From positions 90,635-154,634 of the forward strand of contig FWCC01000329.1 in NCBI GenBank assembly GCA_900169235.1: a stretch of 64,000 bases of DNA. The letters are read 5' to 3'. Each line of letters starts with the position of its first letter. Position 1 is the first letter of the stretch. Origin of the DNA: Zarea fungicola. Its lineage: Eukaryota > Ascomycota > Sordariomycetes > Hypocreales > Cordycipitaceae. The notes beneath the pieces are model-generated. The model made no database searches and had not been told where the DNA came from. It was given only the letters and a program-made list of their open reading frames with translations. A program made the position numbers and the translations under genes. Positions 47,398 to 58,714 of this stretch are shown piece by piece.

Positions 47398-49511
47398 ATG
47401 AGACTACCCTTCCGCAAAAAGGAGAAAAAGTCCAGCCTCCAGCTCGATGTCCCCGCCGAGTTCCGTCCCGCTGGCGCTGGCGACCTCCCTCTCTTCTCGC
47501 CCACCAGGGAGTCGGCGTACAAGCTCGCCCAGCTGCCCCCCGCTATCCTGCAGCGCATCTTTGCCTATGTCTGCCCTCATGCCGGCGACGAGACCTATGA
47601 GACGTGTGAGGAGAGCTCCAAAGATAATAATGCTTGCATTCTCTGCGACCTGCGCGATCTCTCCCACTGCACCCAGGTCAACCGATCTTGGCGGGTAGCC
47701 GCCGTCAGCGTCCTGTGAGTTTACTCCATCGTTCCAAGCTATGTACAGCTCCTCCCCGTGATCCTTGTCCAGCCATACGTGCATACACACATGTACCCAT
47801 ATGCATGAATACTATTGCCGTCTAAATTCTGATTCTTCGGAATAGTTACCACAGCGTCCGCATCGAGCCCGTACATTACTGCAGAATGGAGGCTTGGCTC
47901 GCTGAGCGCCGCAAAAAGACGGGCCGCTTCGATCGCAACGGTGTCCCCGAGGACACGGCCCAGGTTCGCCTCCGACTTTTTCGACGAACCGTCCGCGACG
48001 ATCCCACACGAATCGGCAGGCTCGTCCAGTACCTAAAGATCCCCTACATGCTACGTGAATTCTGCTACGTCGAGCTCGCCCAGACCATTGCCGTCTTGCC
48101 GGACCTACACTACGTCGACCTTCCCGAGGGCATGTTTGCCGATGAGTCTGCCTACGCTACCCTGCGTCTTGAGGTGCAGGCCCGCTGCCCCAAGCTCCGT
48201 AAAATGTCATATGTCGCCGGCTCCGAGAAGAGCTTTGCCCAGCTGGCCACTGGTCAAGTCTGGCCTCGCCTACAAGTGCTGGAACTCAAGAAACTCAATG
48301 TTGATCCGACCACAATGCGCAATGTTCTCGGCTGTCTAATCAATCTGCGTGCTCTCAAAGTCAGCCAGACGGATAGCCTGTCAGACGAAGTGCTACTATC
48401 CGATGAGGGTCTTCCAGCCCTGCCCGCGCTCGAGGAGCTTATCCTCAAAGACACGCCTCGTGTGACAGCGGCCGGTCTGATTGAGTACCTGGCATGGCTC
48501 GAGACCCAGCAAGCGCTCAAGGTGCTGACCCTCAAGGATACCGGCGTCCAGGCAGCGGACCTGGCAGACATATTGGCCATGGCAACATCCCTGCGTACGC
48601 TCGCCCTACAGACTAAAATCTCGGAACCGTTCCCCGTCAGCTCAGGCGTGGCTCCGCTCGCCTCGACATCCCTTCGAACGCTGCGCTTTGAGATTTCAGG
48701 GAAATCATCCTCGGCACAGGATGCCAGCGCCGCCAACACCTACTACACATATGTCGCAAACTCGATTCTATCCAGCAATCTGCCGAGACTTCGAAAGCTC
48801 TTCGTCCATGACGAGACGTTCCCTGACAGGCTGCAGCAGGCATTGCCACCCCCGAGCGGAAACTTTGGCCTCAGCAGTCAGCAAAGCTCCATGTCTTCTA
48901 GGCGCGGCGCCGCGCCGCCTGGTCTCCGTGTATCACCAGCGACGTCGAGCGGCAGCGCACCCAGTAACAACGGCGGCGGTGTTGCGAGCCCCAAATTCAG
49001 TGCCATCCCCCGAAGCCCGCGCATGGTGCCCCGCTCACCAGGGCTTGCCTCACCCGGGTTCGCCATGAACATGAACCACACGATGCAGCAGAACCGCCTG
49101 AGCTCCAACAACCCATTTGCGCCACAGGCCCAGGCCGCCAGCGCAGCCACGGCGCCGGTCCAGACCCTCGAGATCTTTGCCAAGAACGACGAGTTTGGGC
49201 AGTGGAACTTTGCGCGTGTCGACGCGATGCAAAATAGCTGGCCCGCGGCGTCGGCATCGGCCGCGCAGTCGACAGCGGCCCGTAGGGAAAGTAGCTACGG
49301 CCTCGCGGCCGATGTCGAGGGCCAAGGGTGGGATCGCGGCGCCGCGCGACGCAGCGTTATGGTCGGCAATGCAGCGGGTGGGTTCCTGACGCTGCCGGGT
49401 TCAGTGCCGTTTGCGCCGCCGCCGGACTTGCCGCCTGTGAGCCCTGGTTTTGCAGCCGATGGATATAGACCACGAAGCAGCCATGATTCAACCTCGCGGT
49501 TTCGTCGATGA
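47398..49511 (+). CDS. F-box protein with leucine-rich repeats
   Basis: Probable substrate-recognition subunit of an SCF ubiquitin ligase. Two exons, 47398-47714 and 47846-49511, intron 131 nt (GTGAGT donor, AATAG acceptor); 660 residues. The F-box starts at about residue 41 (KLAQLPPAILQRIFAYV) and resumes at LRDLSHCTQVNRSWRVAAVSVLYHSVRIE after an insertion with Cys residues (ACILCDL). Residues about 270-460 contain LRR-like units (LQVLELKKL, LRALKVSQT, LEELILKDTPRVTAAGL, LKVLTLKDTGVQAADL, LRTLALQT). The C-terminal 230 residues are Ser/Pro/Ala-rich, with repeated SPxF/RSPR motifs that could be phosphorylated. The target is unknown and I do not recognise a named orthologue. A run of 19 A begins 19 bases after the stop codon. 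Confidence 0.88.
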
Positions 49512-50293
49512 AATTCTTTCATGCGTCTGAAAAAAAAAAAAAAAAAAAGCATTGCGGAGGATTTTGTGCCTTCTGCCTTCCTTGTGATGGCATTTGTGTT
49601 CCCTGAGGCCTTTGATGAATTTTTTGCCGCATCGTTTGCTTTCTTATTTGCTTTTTTTTTCTGTATGAGTTTTGGCATGTGAGATACCTATCATGTTTAT
49701 TATGTTTTATTTTCTTTCCTGTGAGGAGGACGAGGATGAGGTCTCGGCAAGTAATTTCTCATGAGCCGGATGAGGCAGGAGTTGAAAGGAAGCTTTGACC
49801 TGGTAATGTCGATGTTACATGGGAAAAAAGAAAAGATTCCTCGGGAGAGGTTTGGGATTTTGGGGATGGGGGACTCGTTGGCCTTGAACCTTGCTGCTTG
49901 CAAAATGGAAAAAAATCGGCATCATTTGTTTCGGGGATATTGAACTTGCATATGCAGGCACGAACTGATCTGCTCTTTATTTTTTAATTACTAGTCTTTT
50001 TTTTTTTGCTGTTCCTATTATTTTTCTTCTTCCAATGGCCTTCTCCATTATTTGCGGCTTGATCACGACCTGGTGTCGAATGCAATGTGCGGCTTAAGTG
50101 GTTTTTGATATCAACAGGTCAGCAGCTGGATTATATATTAATGAGGCCGGGTAGAATGACGAGACATAAGATCGAACGCACAAAGTGTCGATGAATGTTG
50201 TGATGTTGTATACGCAAAAAACAAGAGAAAACGGACCACAGGAATTAGCCATCTGGATTCGCCAACCACGTTTCGTGTCTTGCCTCATAAGAA
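49512..50293. other. Convergent 3' region, F-box/Clr5-ankyrin
   Basis: About 780 bases, with A19 at 49530-49548 and many T-runs. The right end carries the extra copy of the 3' coding end of the Clr5-ankyrin gene. No other gene seen. Confidence 0.6.
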
Positions 50294-50344
50294 TCAACAA
50301 TCCAGATCCGCCAACCACATTTCGTGTCTTGCCTCATAAAAATC
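50241..50344 (-). repeat. Tandem duplication at the 3' end of the Clr5-ankyrin gene
   Basis: Segments 50241-50295 and 50290-50344 match at an offset of 49 bases. The best 35 bases (50261-50295 against 50310-50344) differ only at two positions, both G versus A. Nearly all differences over the longer match are transitions. The right copy encodes the last residues of the protein (YEARHEMWLADLDC); the left copy, past the stop, still encodes YEARHETWLANPDG and a stop in its own frame. Confidence 0.85.
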
Positions 50345-52574
50345 GCTCGGTTTATAACCAGCAATTGTTCTAATATCGCAATCCGCTCCATGGTCTACAA
50401 ACCATTGAATTGCTTGCGGAATGAGCCTCACGTCGTCCATGTTGTACGCAGCGACCATGAGCGCCGTCTCTCCAAAATTGTTTTGCGCGTTCACGTCGAC
50501 ACCCTCGAGGCAGAGGAGCTCAATGAAGTCGCGGCGCCCGGCTGTCCACGGGTGACGGGCCGCATTGTGGACGCAAGTATCGCCGCTGGTGTCCGTGGCA
50601 GCGACATTAGCGCCAGCCGCAATAAGAGCCCGTGCCAACGGCAGACAGTCCGCGACGCCGTCGTTGGTGAGCGCGGAGAGGACATGTAGGACAGAACTTC
50701 CGTCGCTCATTCTCGCATTGACATCGTAGCCGCCTCCTGCGCGGGCGAGCCTCTCAACCTCACCCTCTAGGAGCAGGGCAGTGGCTAGATGCAGGGCAGA
50801 CATGCCACCCTCCTCGGACGTCATGCCAGCCCCAGCGGCTGCTCTGACGAGGAAGATGGCCGCCTCTGGGCCAGTCTCCCGCATCGCCTTGCGAATGGTT
50901 GCCGCCTTCTCCATCAGCTGATCCAAATCAAGCACAGCAGCTGTGGTAGGTTGAAGTAGCTCCTGAAAGACGCTCACCTGTCCGGCTAGAAGCGCCTCCC
51001 AAAGTGCAGAATCCTTCCAATGCCTCTCTGTCATGATCCTTGTGCGAAATAGAAAGCCGACTATCGCGGCACCACCGTTTTTTGCCTGGTTGTTTGTAAG
51101 GTCGTAGAGCATAGGCCGCGCCAGGGCTAGCATTGCTGCATCTGCCCGTCCGGAAGCATCCACGTCTAGACCATGGAGTAGAAGCAGAAGAAACATTGCG
51201 TCACGGCCGCAGCGGATGGCGTGAAGAAGGGCCTCGCGGAGGGCACTCGAAGCAAATTTTGAGTTTGAAGCCCGGCGTAGCATGTGGACAACTACTACCA
51301 TCTGCCCATACTTGATGGCAAGATGAAGAAAACGTCCCTCACTCATTTTATGGCCAAGGAGCTCCACGGGGCTGGCAAGCACTTCATCTAGTTTGACAGA
51401 GTGTATTGGGTGTGGAATGTAGACCCCACACATGCTTTGGCCGCGTGTTTCTTGCGTAGCTGAGAGACTTTCAGCTCTGTAATTTTCGCCGATAATGGCC
51501 AGGCTCTGTTCCCAATTTGCTCGGGATACTCGGGAGTGAAGTGCATGCAAAACAGCCAGGTCGTCTTCTCGGAGTGCCAGTTGTACCCGACAGTCTGCGT
51601 CCGTCGCATTCAAGTGGCCAGCACAGTTGGTTTCATGAACGACCCTGTTTATCATATATGTAGGGAACGCGTACACGTGTTGTGGCACTGTAATGGCCAT
51701 ATCTGGTCCTGCGATGGCGTGGCCACTCCCTGTCGTTTCAGTAGCCTGTGACATCTGGCACTGCATATCGCGAGGGGTATGGTATTCGATTTCAGGTGGC
51801 GTTGACCCTAAAGATTGAATTTTAGTTCGCATTCAGCTATCTGAATGTGTCAGTCGTAGAATTTTGGCTCACAAGAAAGATTGTTCGCGATCACGTCGTC
51901 GCTCGTCCGTCTGATGAAACGCTTGATATTCTTCCTGCGTACTGGCCGGCTCCGAACAAAAAAGACGGTATCTTTGCCTTGAAGCTCTCGCCGTTGCATG
52001 ATCTGCACCAATTTCAGCATTTCCTGAGATGTGACATACTTGGTGATCTGCCACTGTTTGAATCGTGTTCGGTACTGGTGCTCGCTTTAATAGTAGGTTA
52101 AAATGTATTCAGATTGCGTTGAACGGTGATGAAAAGATGCCGTCATCGACTAATCACTTACGTGGCGTAAAATCCATATTTTTGCTCCATTATCTGAATA
52201 ACCTCCTTTAGTTTTCTACCTTCGATGGCATAGAGTTTCGTAATGGTATCTTTGTTTGCTTCCCAATCCTCTTTGGTTGGGGTTACGGAAACTGGACATT
52301 CGTTTGCACTCGTAGCCATGGCAAGAGTGGTATTATAGAGGGGCTCTCCGACTGCCTGGCCTGTAGCATGTTCCCCGGGATTGGCTGTCTGTGGGCAGAG
52401 ATCAAACTCGTCCTCGAATAGATGCTCGAATGCGAGACCTTCTTCATGTCCATGACTGGACTGGTCAGCGGGTTGACCCGTACAGTCCAAACCATGGAGA
52501 CTTTCTTGTAGCCCGCCAGAAGCGTACATCGAACTCATGCTGGTCATCCTCAAGTCCAAGTTGGATGAGTTCAT
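50294..52574 (-). CDS. Clr5-domain ankyrin-repeat protein
   Basis: A large fungal family of unknown function that combines an N-terminal Clr5 domain with repeats. Three exons: 52574-52162, 52084-51873 and 51807-50294; introns 77 and 65 nt with GTAAGT and GTGAGC donors; 712 residues. Residues about 97-152 are Clr5: KEDWEANKDTITKLYAIEG, LKEVIQIMEQKYGFYAT, then across the intron EHQYRTRFKQWQITKY. The basic stretch that follows (SRPVRRKNIKRFIRR) could be a nuclear signal. Residues about 330-370 and about 540-705 are ankyrin-like: SALHLA, DVNARMSDGSSVLHVL, ALIAAGANVAATDTSGDTCVHNAARHPW, GVDVNAQNNFGETALMVAAYN, FVDHGADCDIRT. Without the splicing the Clr5 and ankyrin parts look like separate genes; the joins restore frame exactly. 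Clr5 is named after a fission yeast silencing factor, so a chromatin role is possible but not shown. Confidence 0.88.
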
Positions 52575-54604
52575 GTGGTAGGAAACGACCGGTGGATTTG
52601 CTGTGCCGAGTAACTCTCTTTACAAACGTGGGCAGGTGCTGGCTGGTCTTTTATCCGCTGGCCCAGATGGACCCAAACGGGCCCTGGGCGGGCGGAGACG
52701 AGACGCATCTCGTGCCTTTATCTGGGGGAAATTGTCTCTCTATTCTGTTCCTGTCCAAAATTGGTGCGGGCGGTGCGGGCCGGAATTATTTTGTGGTAAT
52801 CGGTGCCGAATGGTGACTTGGCGAGTCATCGTCGTTGCCTGGTCGCCCGGGCCGCCTGGCTTTTGCGGCCCGACTTTAGCTAAAGAAAAAAACCTGGAAA
52901 ATTGACGGTCTGCGATTTTCAGCTTAGATATGTACATTTTTTCGTAGTGGACATGAAATTGCCCATGATTTTATGATTATGCTGACCGTTGTCATCATAT
53001 CACTTGTGCAATGTCTAGCGAAGCATGGTGACGATGTGCAGCCGCTTCCAAACACAATTTCTAATTAATCCCTGATTCGCTTTAGTTGAACCAAATCTGT
53101 CCCATGCAAAGGCCCAGCCTCCTACGGTAGCTCAAGCCATCCTTGTGGCGTATAGGTGGACGCTTTGAACCACCGATGTCTCCTCTCGCAAATGTGTGTC
53201 AATTCCCTCCTTAAGCCAACAGTACTATATTGAGTAACAATCCAGAAATGCCTTGGATCCTTAGCCGTATCCACTTCATCGCTGTCACAGTAGACAAGTT
53301 TTCGCGTTTTGGCTTAAACAGGCGTCGGCACTACACCGTTCCAGGAAGCCAGGTCGCCATCTGCCAATTAACAAGTGTTTTATTTTGCTCTATGCTAATA
53401 CCTAACATTTTAGCATTCTTTGTGGGTCATAATCGGTTGAGAGAATCTCCGTAGCAGCAGGATTATTCAGATGAGCCTGGCTGCGCAGACCAACTTGTAT
53501 TATCACCGTCCAATGAAGGGTCAGCCTGCCAAACTGGTATGGAGCCGAGGAAGCCCTGGGAAATAACATACAATGTGACAGACCGGTCTACGGCGTTCTA
53601 GCCTGTGCTAAAAATATGTATATGTGATTGGGTGCGTGGTGGCGCTCTCATTTTGCTCGTCGATTCTCGCTCTCATTACGCCACCGCTTTCTCGTACGTC
53701 TTGTGTAACCTCAAAGCCAATATTTTGGTACTCTAGCGCAGCGGTGGGCGTGAATCGGTGTTTCATATTTTGGCAAGATGACAGCCAAGAGCCAATCCAT
53801 GATGTGAAGAAGCATTTAAACCTTGCCGGAGTTTGGTCTTTTACTCGGCACAACGACCGCATTAAGCAAAGCATCCACCACTTTGCCAGTTTAACCTTGT
53901 TGGACGTACGAACTATGTACCCCATATGATATAAATAAATCAGCGAGTGGCGGTAAGCGAGGAGGGGTTCTGCTGTGCGGAAATGAGAGACAGCCTTGAG
54001 CAGGGCACCTCAGGTTGGCTTGGATCAACGCGACACACAAAGTACCAAGTGGAGGTGTCATTAACCGGCCATGGTTTTAGTGTCAGCAAGTTGTCATGGA
54101 TTCAAAATATCTGTGGGCTGAAAAATTTATGGCTGCAATGAACTATTGACAGCGCTTCTTACGTCTAGATATTGTGTTGGGACTGATTATTGATACTGTA
54201 ACATTCATCCAAGTATGACTGAGATGGCCGATACTCTACCGTAGGATAATAGTAAGAGCCAAAAGCAACGAACGAATAGTAGTTGTTTTAAAGTGTAGGT
54301 AGATATTTCCCATCGCCAAGGTATCAAATGTTGCCGCTGCTTCTCCTATTGCTCCTGGCGTTATAACCGTTAGGCGATACTACAAACCTTTTATAGAACC
54401 CTCCAATCGCACAAAGCAAGGGTTTAAACCCGTAAATACATGAATATTTATTTCTGTATGCAACTAAAATTCCATTCTCCACGACTATTTAGATAGTGGT
54501 TCGCATGCAACATAAAACTGTGCACTCTAGGCTGGCACAGCCAAAGGAGTACGAGTCAAACTCGGATGTGAATCCGTTCATAAGCCTCAAAAGTGAGTAC
54601 TACT
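52575..54604. other. 2-kb intergenic region, Clr5-ankyrin promoter side
   Basis: Holds the Clr5-ankyrin promoter and the 3' region of the CorA-like gene. Frames up to 141 codons are unrecognised. A GGGTTTAAACCC palindrome lies at about 54419-54430. Confidence 0.5.
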
Positions 54605-56149
54605 CTATTGCCTGTTTTTCTCTTCACTGATCTCTTTATTATCACCAACGAGCGATCCCGTTTCTTTAGACAAGCCCACGAGGCGAAACAGAAGCCATTC
54701 ACGAAGACCACCGTCCTTCTGGTCATCATGCGTCTCCTTTGTAATTAAGATACCAACCCACTTATACCATAACCAGATCGACACGGCGGTCACAAGTCCT
54801 GCAATAAGAAAATACAGACTAACCCAACGTGAGACACTATACTTGTCCTTGTCGGGGTTGTAGTTGAAAAACGACATGCTGAATAGCGCCGACACAAACG
54901 TCGAGGGTAAGAAGATCAGCGTTACCAAAGCAATCGTCCGCATCGCCTCACTATCCCCTTTCGCGAGGAGACCCATCTTGATCGTCTGCGCCGCATCTTG
55001 CTGTGTAACCACGTTGAACGAAAGCTGGATCTCGTTGCTCAGACGGTCTTTGGTAGAGCTGGCGCGGTGACCGAGGCTCCACATGGTCTGCTCGAAAAAT
55101 AGGAGACTATTGTGAATGGCTCGTGTAATTCCGCGCTGAAACACTTTGCCGGTGATGACGGTATCCATGAATTCTGTGTGCTGGGCTATGATGCATTGAA
55201 TCGTTCCTTTGGTCACGGTGACTGTTTCTTCTACGTGAATCGTGTGACGAAGGAGATCGTGCAGGGCGCGGTAGTCGGGTCGTCTCTCTGGACTTTGTTT
55301 AGATGCCTTTTCCATATTGCGCACCAAGTCACGGGCTTTCCAGATGGCTTTCTCTTGTAGATCAATCACCCCGTTGACAATGTGCCTGTAGATCCAAAAT
55401 GGATCCCCAAGCTCTTCTACTTGTAGTTTGTCGAAAATGACCTTGGAGCAAAGCATTTCTACCACTTTCGGTTTCGCATCAAACACCAGAATGGACTGGC
55501 GGCTGGCCGTCGGTGCTTCTGTTGCCTCCGGTGCTTCTGTTGTCTCTGGTGCTTCTGTTGTCTCCGGTGCTGCTATTGTCGTCGTTGCCACGAGCCAACG
55601 TGTAAACACGTTGAATTTGAGCCATTCGTATTGATGGTTTCCCTCTACGTGCTTGATGAGAAAACGTGACCAGCTCACTGGATGAATATTAGTATGAACG
55701 ACCCGGGACAGTTGCTTAACGTACTCATTCCAACAATGTCATCCTCTCCATTGACAATATCCTGCGATCCAAAATATCCATTTCCCTTTTTACAGTGGTC
55801 TGACCACCAGACGTCCGGAATTCCAAACAAGTCAGATAGGGCCTTTTTGCAGACTGAACAGTTTCTAATTTTATTCGCGCTTGCAAAGCTTCCGGCATGG
55901 TCAGTTTTGTTTCCCAATGTGATAAAAACAGCAAAATAAGCGACGGAAACTCACTTACATGAGAGAAACATCTTGAGCATGGTTCTTGAATTCGGCTGAT
56001 CTTACATGCTCGCGTTTTGGTTTGGCCGCGGCGCCATCTTGAAGAAAAACGTCAGTGACTGATTGACATCTTTGGCTAAGAACTAAGTTATGGTCGGTTT
56101 GTGATTAGGCCTACTTTTATCCCAGAGCCATACCTCTGTCGGGGGGCAT
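54605..56149 (-). CDS. CorA-like membrane protein (fungal Mg2+-transporter-like)
   Basis: Member of the fungal CorA-like family, probably in the plasma or an internal membrane; ion transport is inferred. Four exons: 56149-56134 (16 nt), 56037-55959, 55888-55725 and 55677-54605; 443 residues. The joins give MPPDRDGAAAKPKREHVRS, LSDLFGIPDVWWSDHC, NGYFGSQDIV and MMSWSRFLIKHVEG, all typical of this family. A GTEAP-like repeat (APETTEAPETTEAPEATEAP) sits at about residues 120-145. A long helical region leads to two C-terminal membrane spans, about 334-356 (ALVTLIFLPSTFVSALFSM) and 370-393 (SLYFLIAGLVTAVSIWLWY). The GMN selectivity motif of true CorA channels is absent; the equivalent position reads FSMSFFNY. 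Two upstream ATGs (56181, 56174) are out of the frame that splices correctly, so they may be upstream ORFs. Confidence 0.85.
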
Positions 56150-56504
56150 TCTGAGCAGCTATCCCCCAGAACATCTCCCATTTTGTATTGCAGTTGGCTG
56201 GAGCGAGGCTTATTCACGGAAAAGCGAGGCCGGGTTTAGTCTTGTGTATGCGAGACAACGGAATGATTTTCCCAGAGGAAACTATGCCAGAGGTGGATGT
56301 TTGGTCAAAGCTCGACCTCGAGCTGAAACATGGCTGGGATACGCCTTTAAAAGAGGCAGCGGATGGTGATGGCTGATGTTTGGCAAGGAAAGCCCAACAA
56401 CCCCGCAACTCTGCAGCTGGGCTGTGTGATAAATCAGTGATGCATGCACAGCCGCTCATGTTCACCCCTGCATGGCTGCCTCTGATGCTACGGCTCATCA
56501 GTAG

Positions 56505-56537
<33 letters not shown>

Positions 56538-56565
56538 TTGTTAGAAAAGAAAAGAAAAGAAAAAA
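56505..56565 (+). repeat. TTTTTA and AAAAG microsatellites
   Basis: About six copies of a TTTTTA/TTTTA unit are followed directly by AAAAG units. The T-rich and A-rich halves are partly complementary and could pair. Confidence 0.8.
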
Positions 56566-58680
56566 GGCGTTTGTAACAATGATAAATAGAAAAACGAGAC
56601 GTCGTATAGTCTACACAGTTAGAAGAAAGCTGCTGTGTGAGGATCAACTCAGTGAATGATTAGACGCTTTTTGAAGCTAACCGGAACTTGCTCACTGCAG
56701 CGGTTCCGATTAGTATGTGGCCAATGAAGAGGGAGTGAGTGGGCAAAGTATGCATAAAGATGTGACAAATCCATAGGATGGCAACTAGACAGTGAAGATC
56801 CCGGGTTTAAAACGGATGGTACATCTAATGATGGATGTAGAGCTGGTAAGAGGAAAACGTCAATAGAGCTACTTCTGTGACACGTAGTGACAGGGCAATG
56901 TCTGCCTCGCAATCGTCGCATTAGGTCGGCGTAAAGTAAGACAACCGGCGTCAAAAATTGGCAATTTATTAACAACCTTCAATACGCTATTAGCAATCTT
57001 TGGCCACTCCTAATGATAGCAAATCGATTTTTAGAAACCGAACATGAAAAAATACGGTGTTTTGGTGATTTTATATGTACTTGACTGAACCGAGCTGGGC
57101 CTGGCCCATGACCTGTCATGACATCGGCGCTGGTTACCTACATATACAGCAGGTAACTTAAAATTAGGCTGATTGGAATAGACTTTTGCTCAAAAAGCAA
57201 GTTTACATAACGGGGCAACTCTGCAGACTCCAATTCATATGTCACTCTACACCCAATCCAGAGGAGTCAGACCCTTTCAATATCTCTCGCAAATCAAATC
57301 AAGCAGAATGTCTAAACTCAGTTTCTTTTCTAACGCGGCTTTCTATCTATAGCAGTGAAATTTCCACGACATAGCAAAGGCTATGTCGAGCCAGGTGAGT
57401 GTCACACACATTGCATCACTCAAGAGCACATTGTGCTCATACCCGATGGTCAGTTCGTCGTCGAGACAACACTGCCGCATGGGTCAGCGACGTTGGGCTC
57501 AGCACTGGCTATCCACGGGCCTTACTGATAAATCCATTCATCAACCGGGATACTTTAATGGAATCGGATGATTTCGTTTGAATATCAGCTCTGCAAACAT
57601 CGCCACCCGACGGTAGGTTCAACCTTTTGTTCTTTACGATGCTTGCTATAATTTATTCAAGAAAGGGATTGGGCAAAATATTATCTCGCTAGAGTGCCTC
57701 GCAAGTGTTTGTGAGCCACTTCCATCTCCCCGACAATTCAACGGGTTTGGCCGGGGGGCATGACTACGGCGGGTGGCTCAGATCCGATACCGACTACAAT
57801 CAGCGTCGACCTCTTTCGTCCCGTAGACTCAAATTACCGTGTAGATCAATGCGAAACGCGGATCTAAGTAGGCTACCAAGAAAGATTGAACGGTATATAA
57901 GGCACAAAGAAAGCCGATCTACGAATACAGCGTCTTGGTACTGAGCGTAGAGCGGCCATTGCTGGTTTGTACGGGCCTGTCTGCCGACCTCGATTTTAAC
58001 ATTTTTTGGACCATAAACGTGAGAAAGTTGCGCACGGCATAAAAGGATTCGGTATTATGTCCAAAGTTATTGCGTAGCGACGAGTACAAAAGGCTATTTA
58101 AATAATCTAAACGGGAAATTAAGAAGGCACGGATTACTGACAAAGCAGACAAGGGAGATAGAGGCTCACGCAACGAGGAACTCGATATGAGTGGAGGTAT
58201 GTCTTGGGGAAAGGGCCGCTTCTCGCTTTCCGTCACCAAAAATAGCCTTGCAAAGATGAATGTGAAAAGCTACGTAAGAATTGTGGCCACCTGACTGCGT
58301 CGGTGCAGGTTTGTCTAAACCTATCCTCTCCAAAGCGCCTTTCAGCAAAGCTATGGTGCGCAGTTTGAACGGCCATTTCAAATTCTGTATGTGCTTTCCC
58401 TACGCTGTATGAAACAGGTTTACTTGAATTTGCACCACCATTGCAACCAGTAGGATCGTATGAAAGATATACCACGGTTGTGTTATTCCGTACGTTTCCC
58501 ATAAGACAATGGTTACAGCTAAGGAGTTTCAATAGAACGAACTCGGCAATTTTGCACAAGGTAGAGATGAACACGGCTGTGAGAGCACATACGTACCTAC
58601 TTGAAGCATCCTGGAATTTTCAGGGCCACAAATGTCTTGGGCCGGACCGATGATTGCAGTCACAAGATGGAACAGGTCTC

Positions 58681-58714
58681 GACGAATCGAGCCGGAATGT
58701 CTCGATTCATCGTC
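58681..58714. repeat. Imperfect inverted repeat (hairpin)
   Basis: GACGAATCGAG (58681-58691) and CTCGATTCATCGTC (58701-58714) pair over 12 positions with a 2-base interruption, around a 9-base loop. It is too far from any T-run to read as a terminator-like signal. Confidence 0.6.

Noticed and set aside
49530..49548. A19 run as evidence of a retrocopy
   Set aside because: The F-box gene keeps an intron and there are no target-site duplications; it is a homopolymer in the 3' region.
52158..52574. Clr5 segment as a stand-alone 138-residue protein
   Set aside because: It ends inside the Clr5 domain at a perfect GTAAGT donor; splicing restores the domain and leads into the ankyrin exon.
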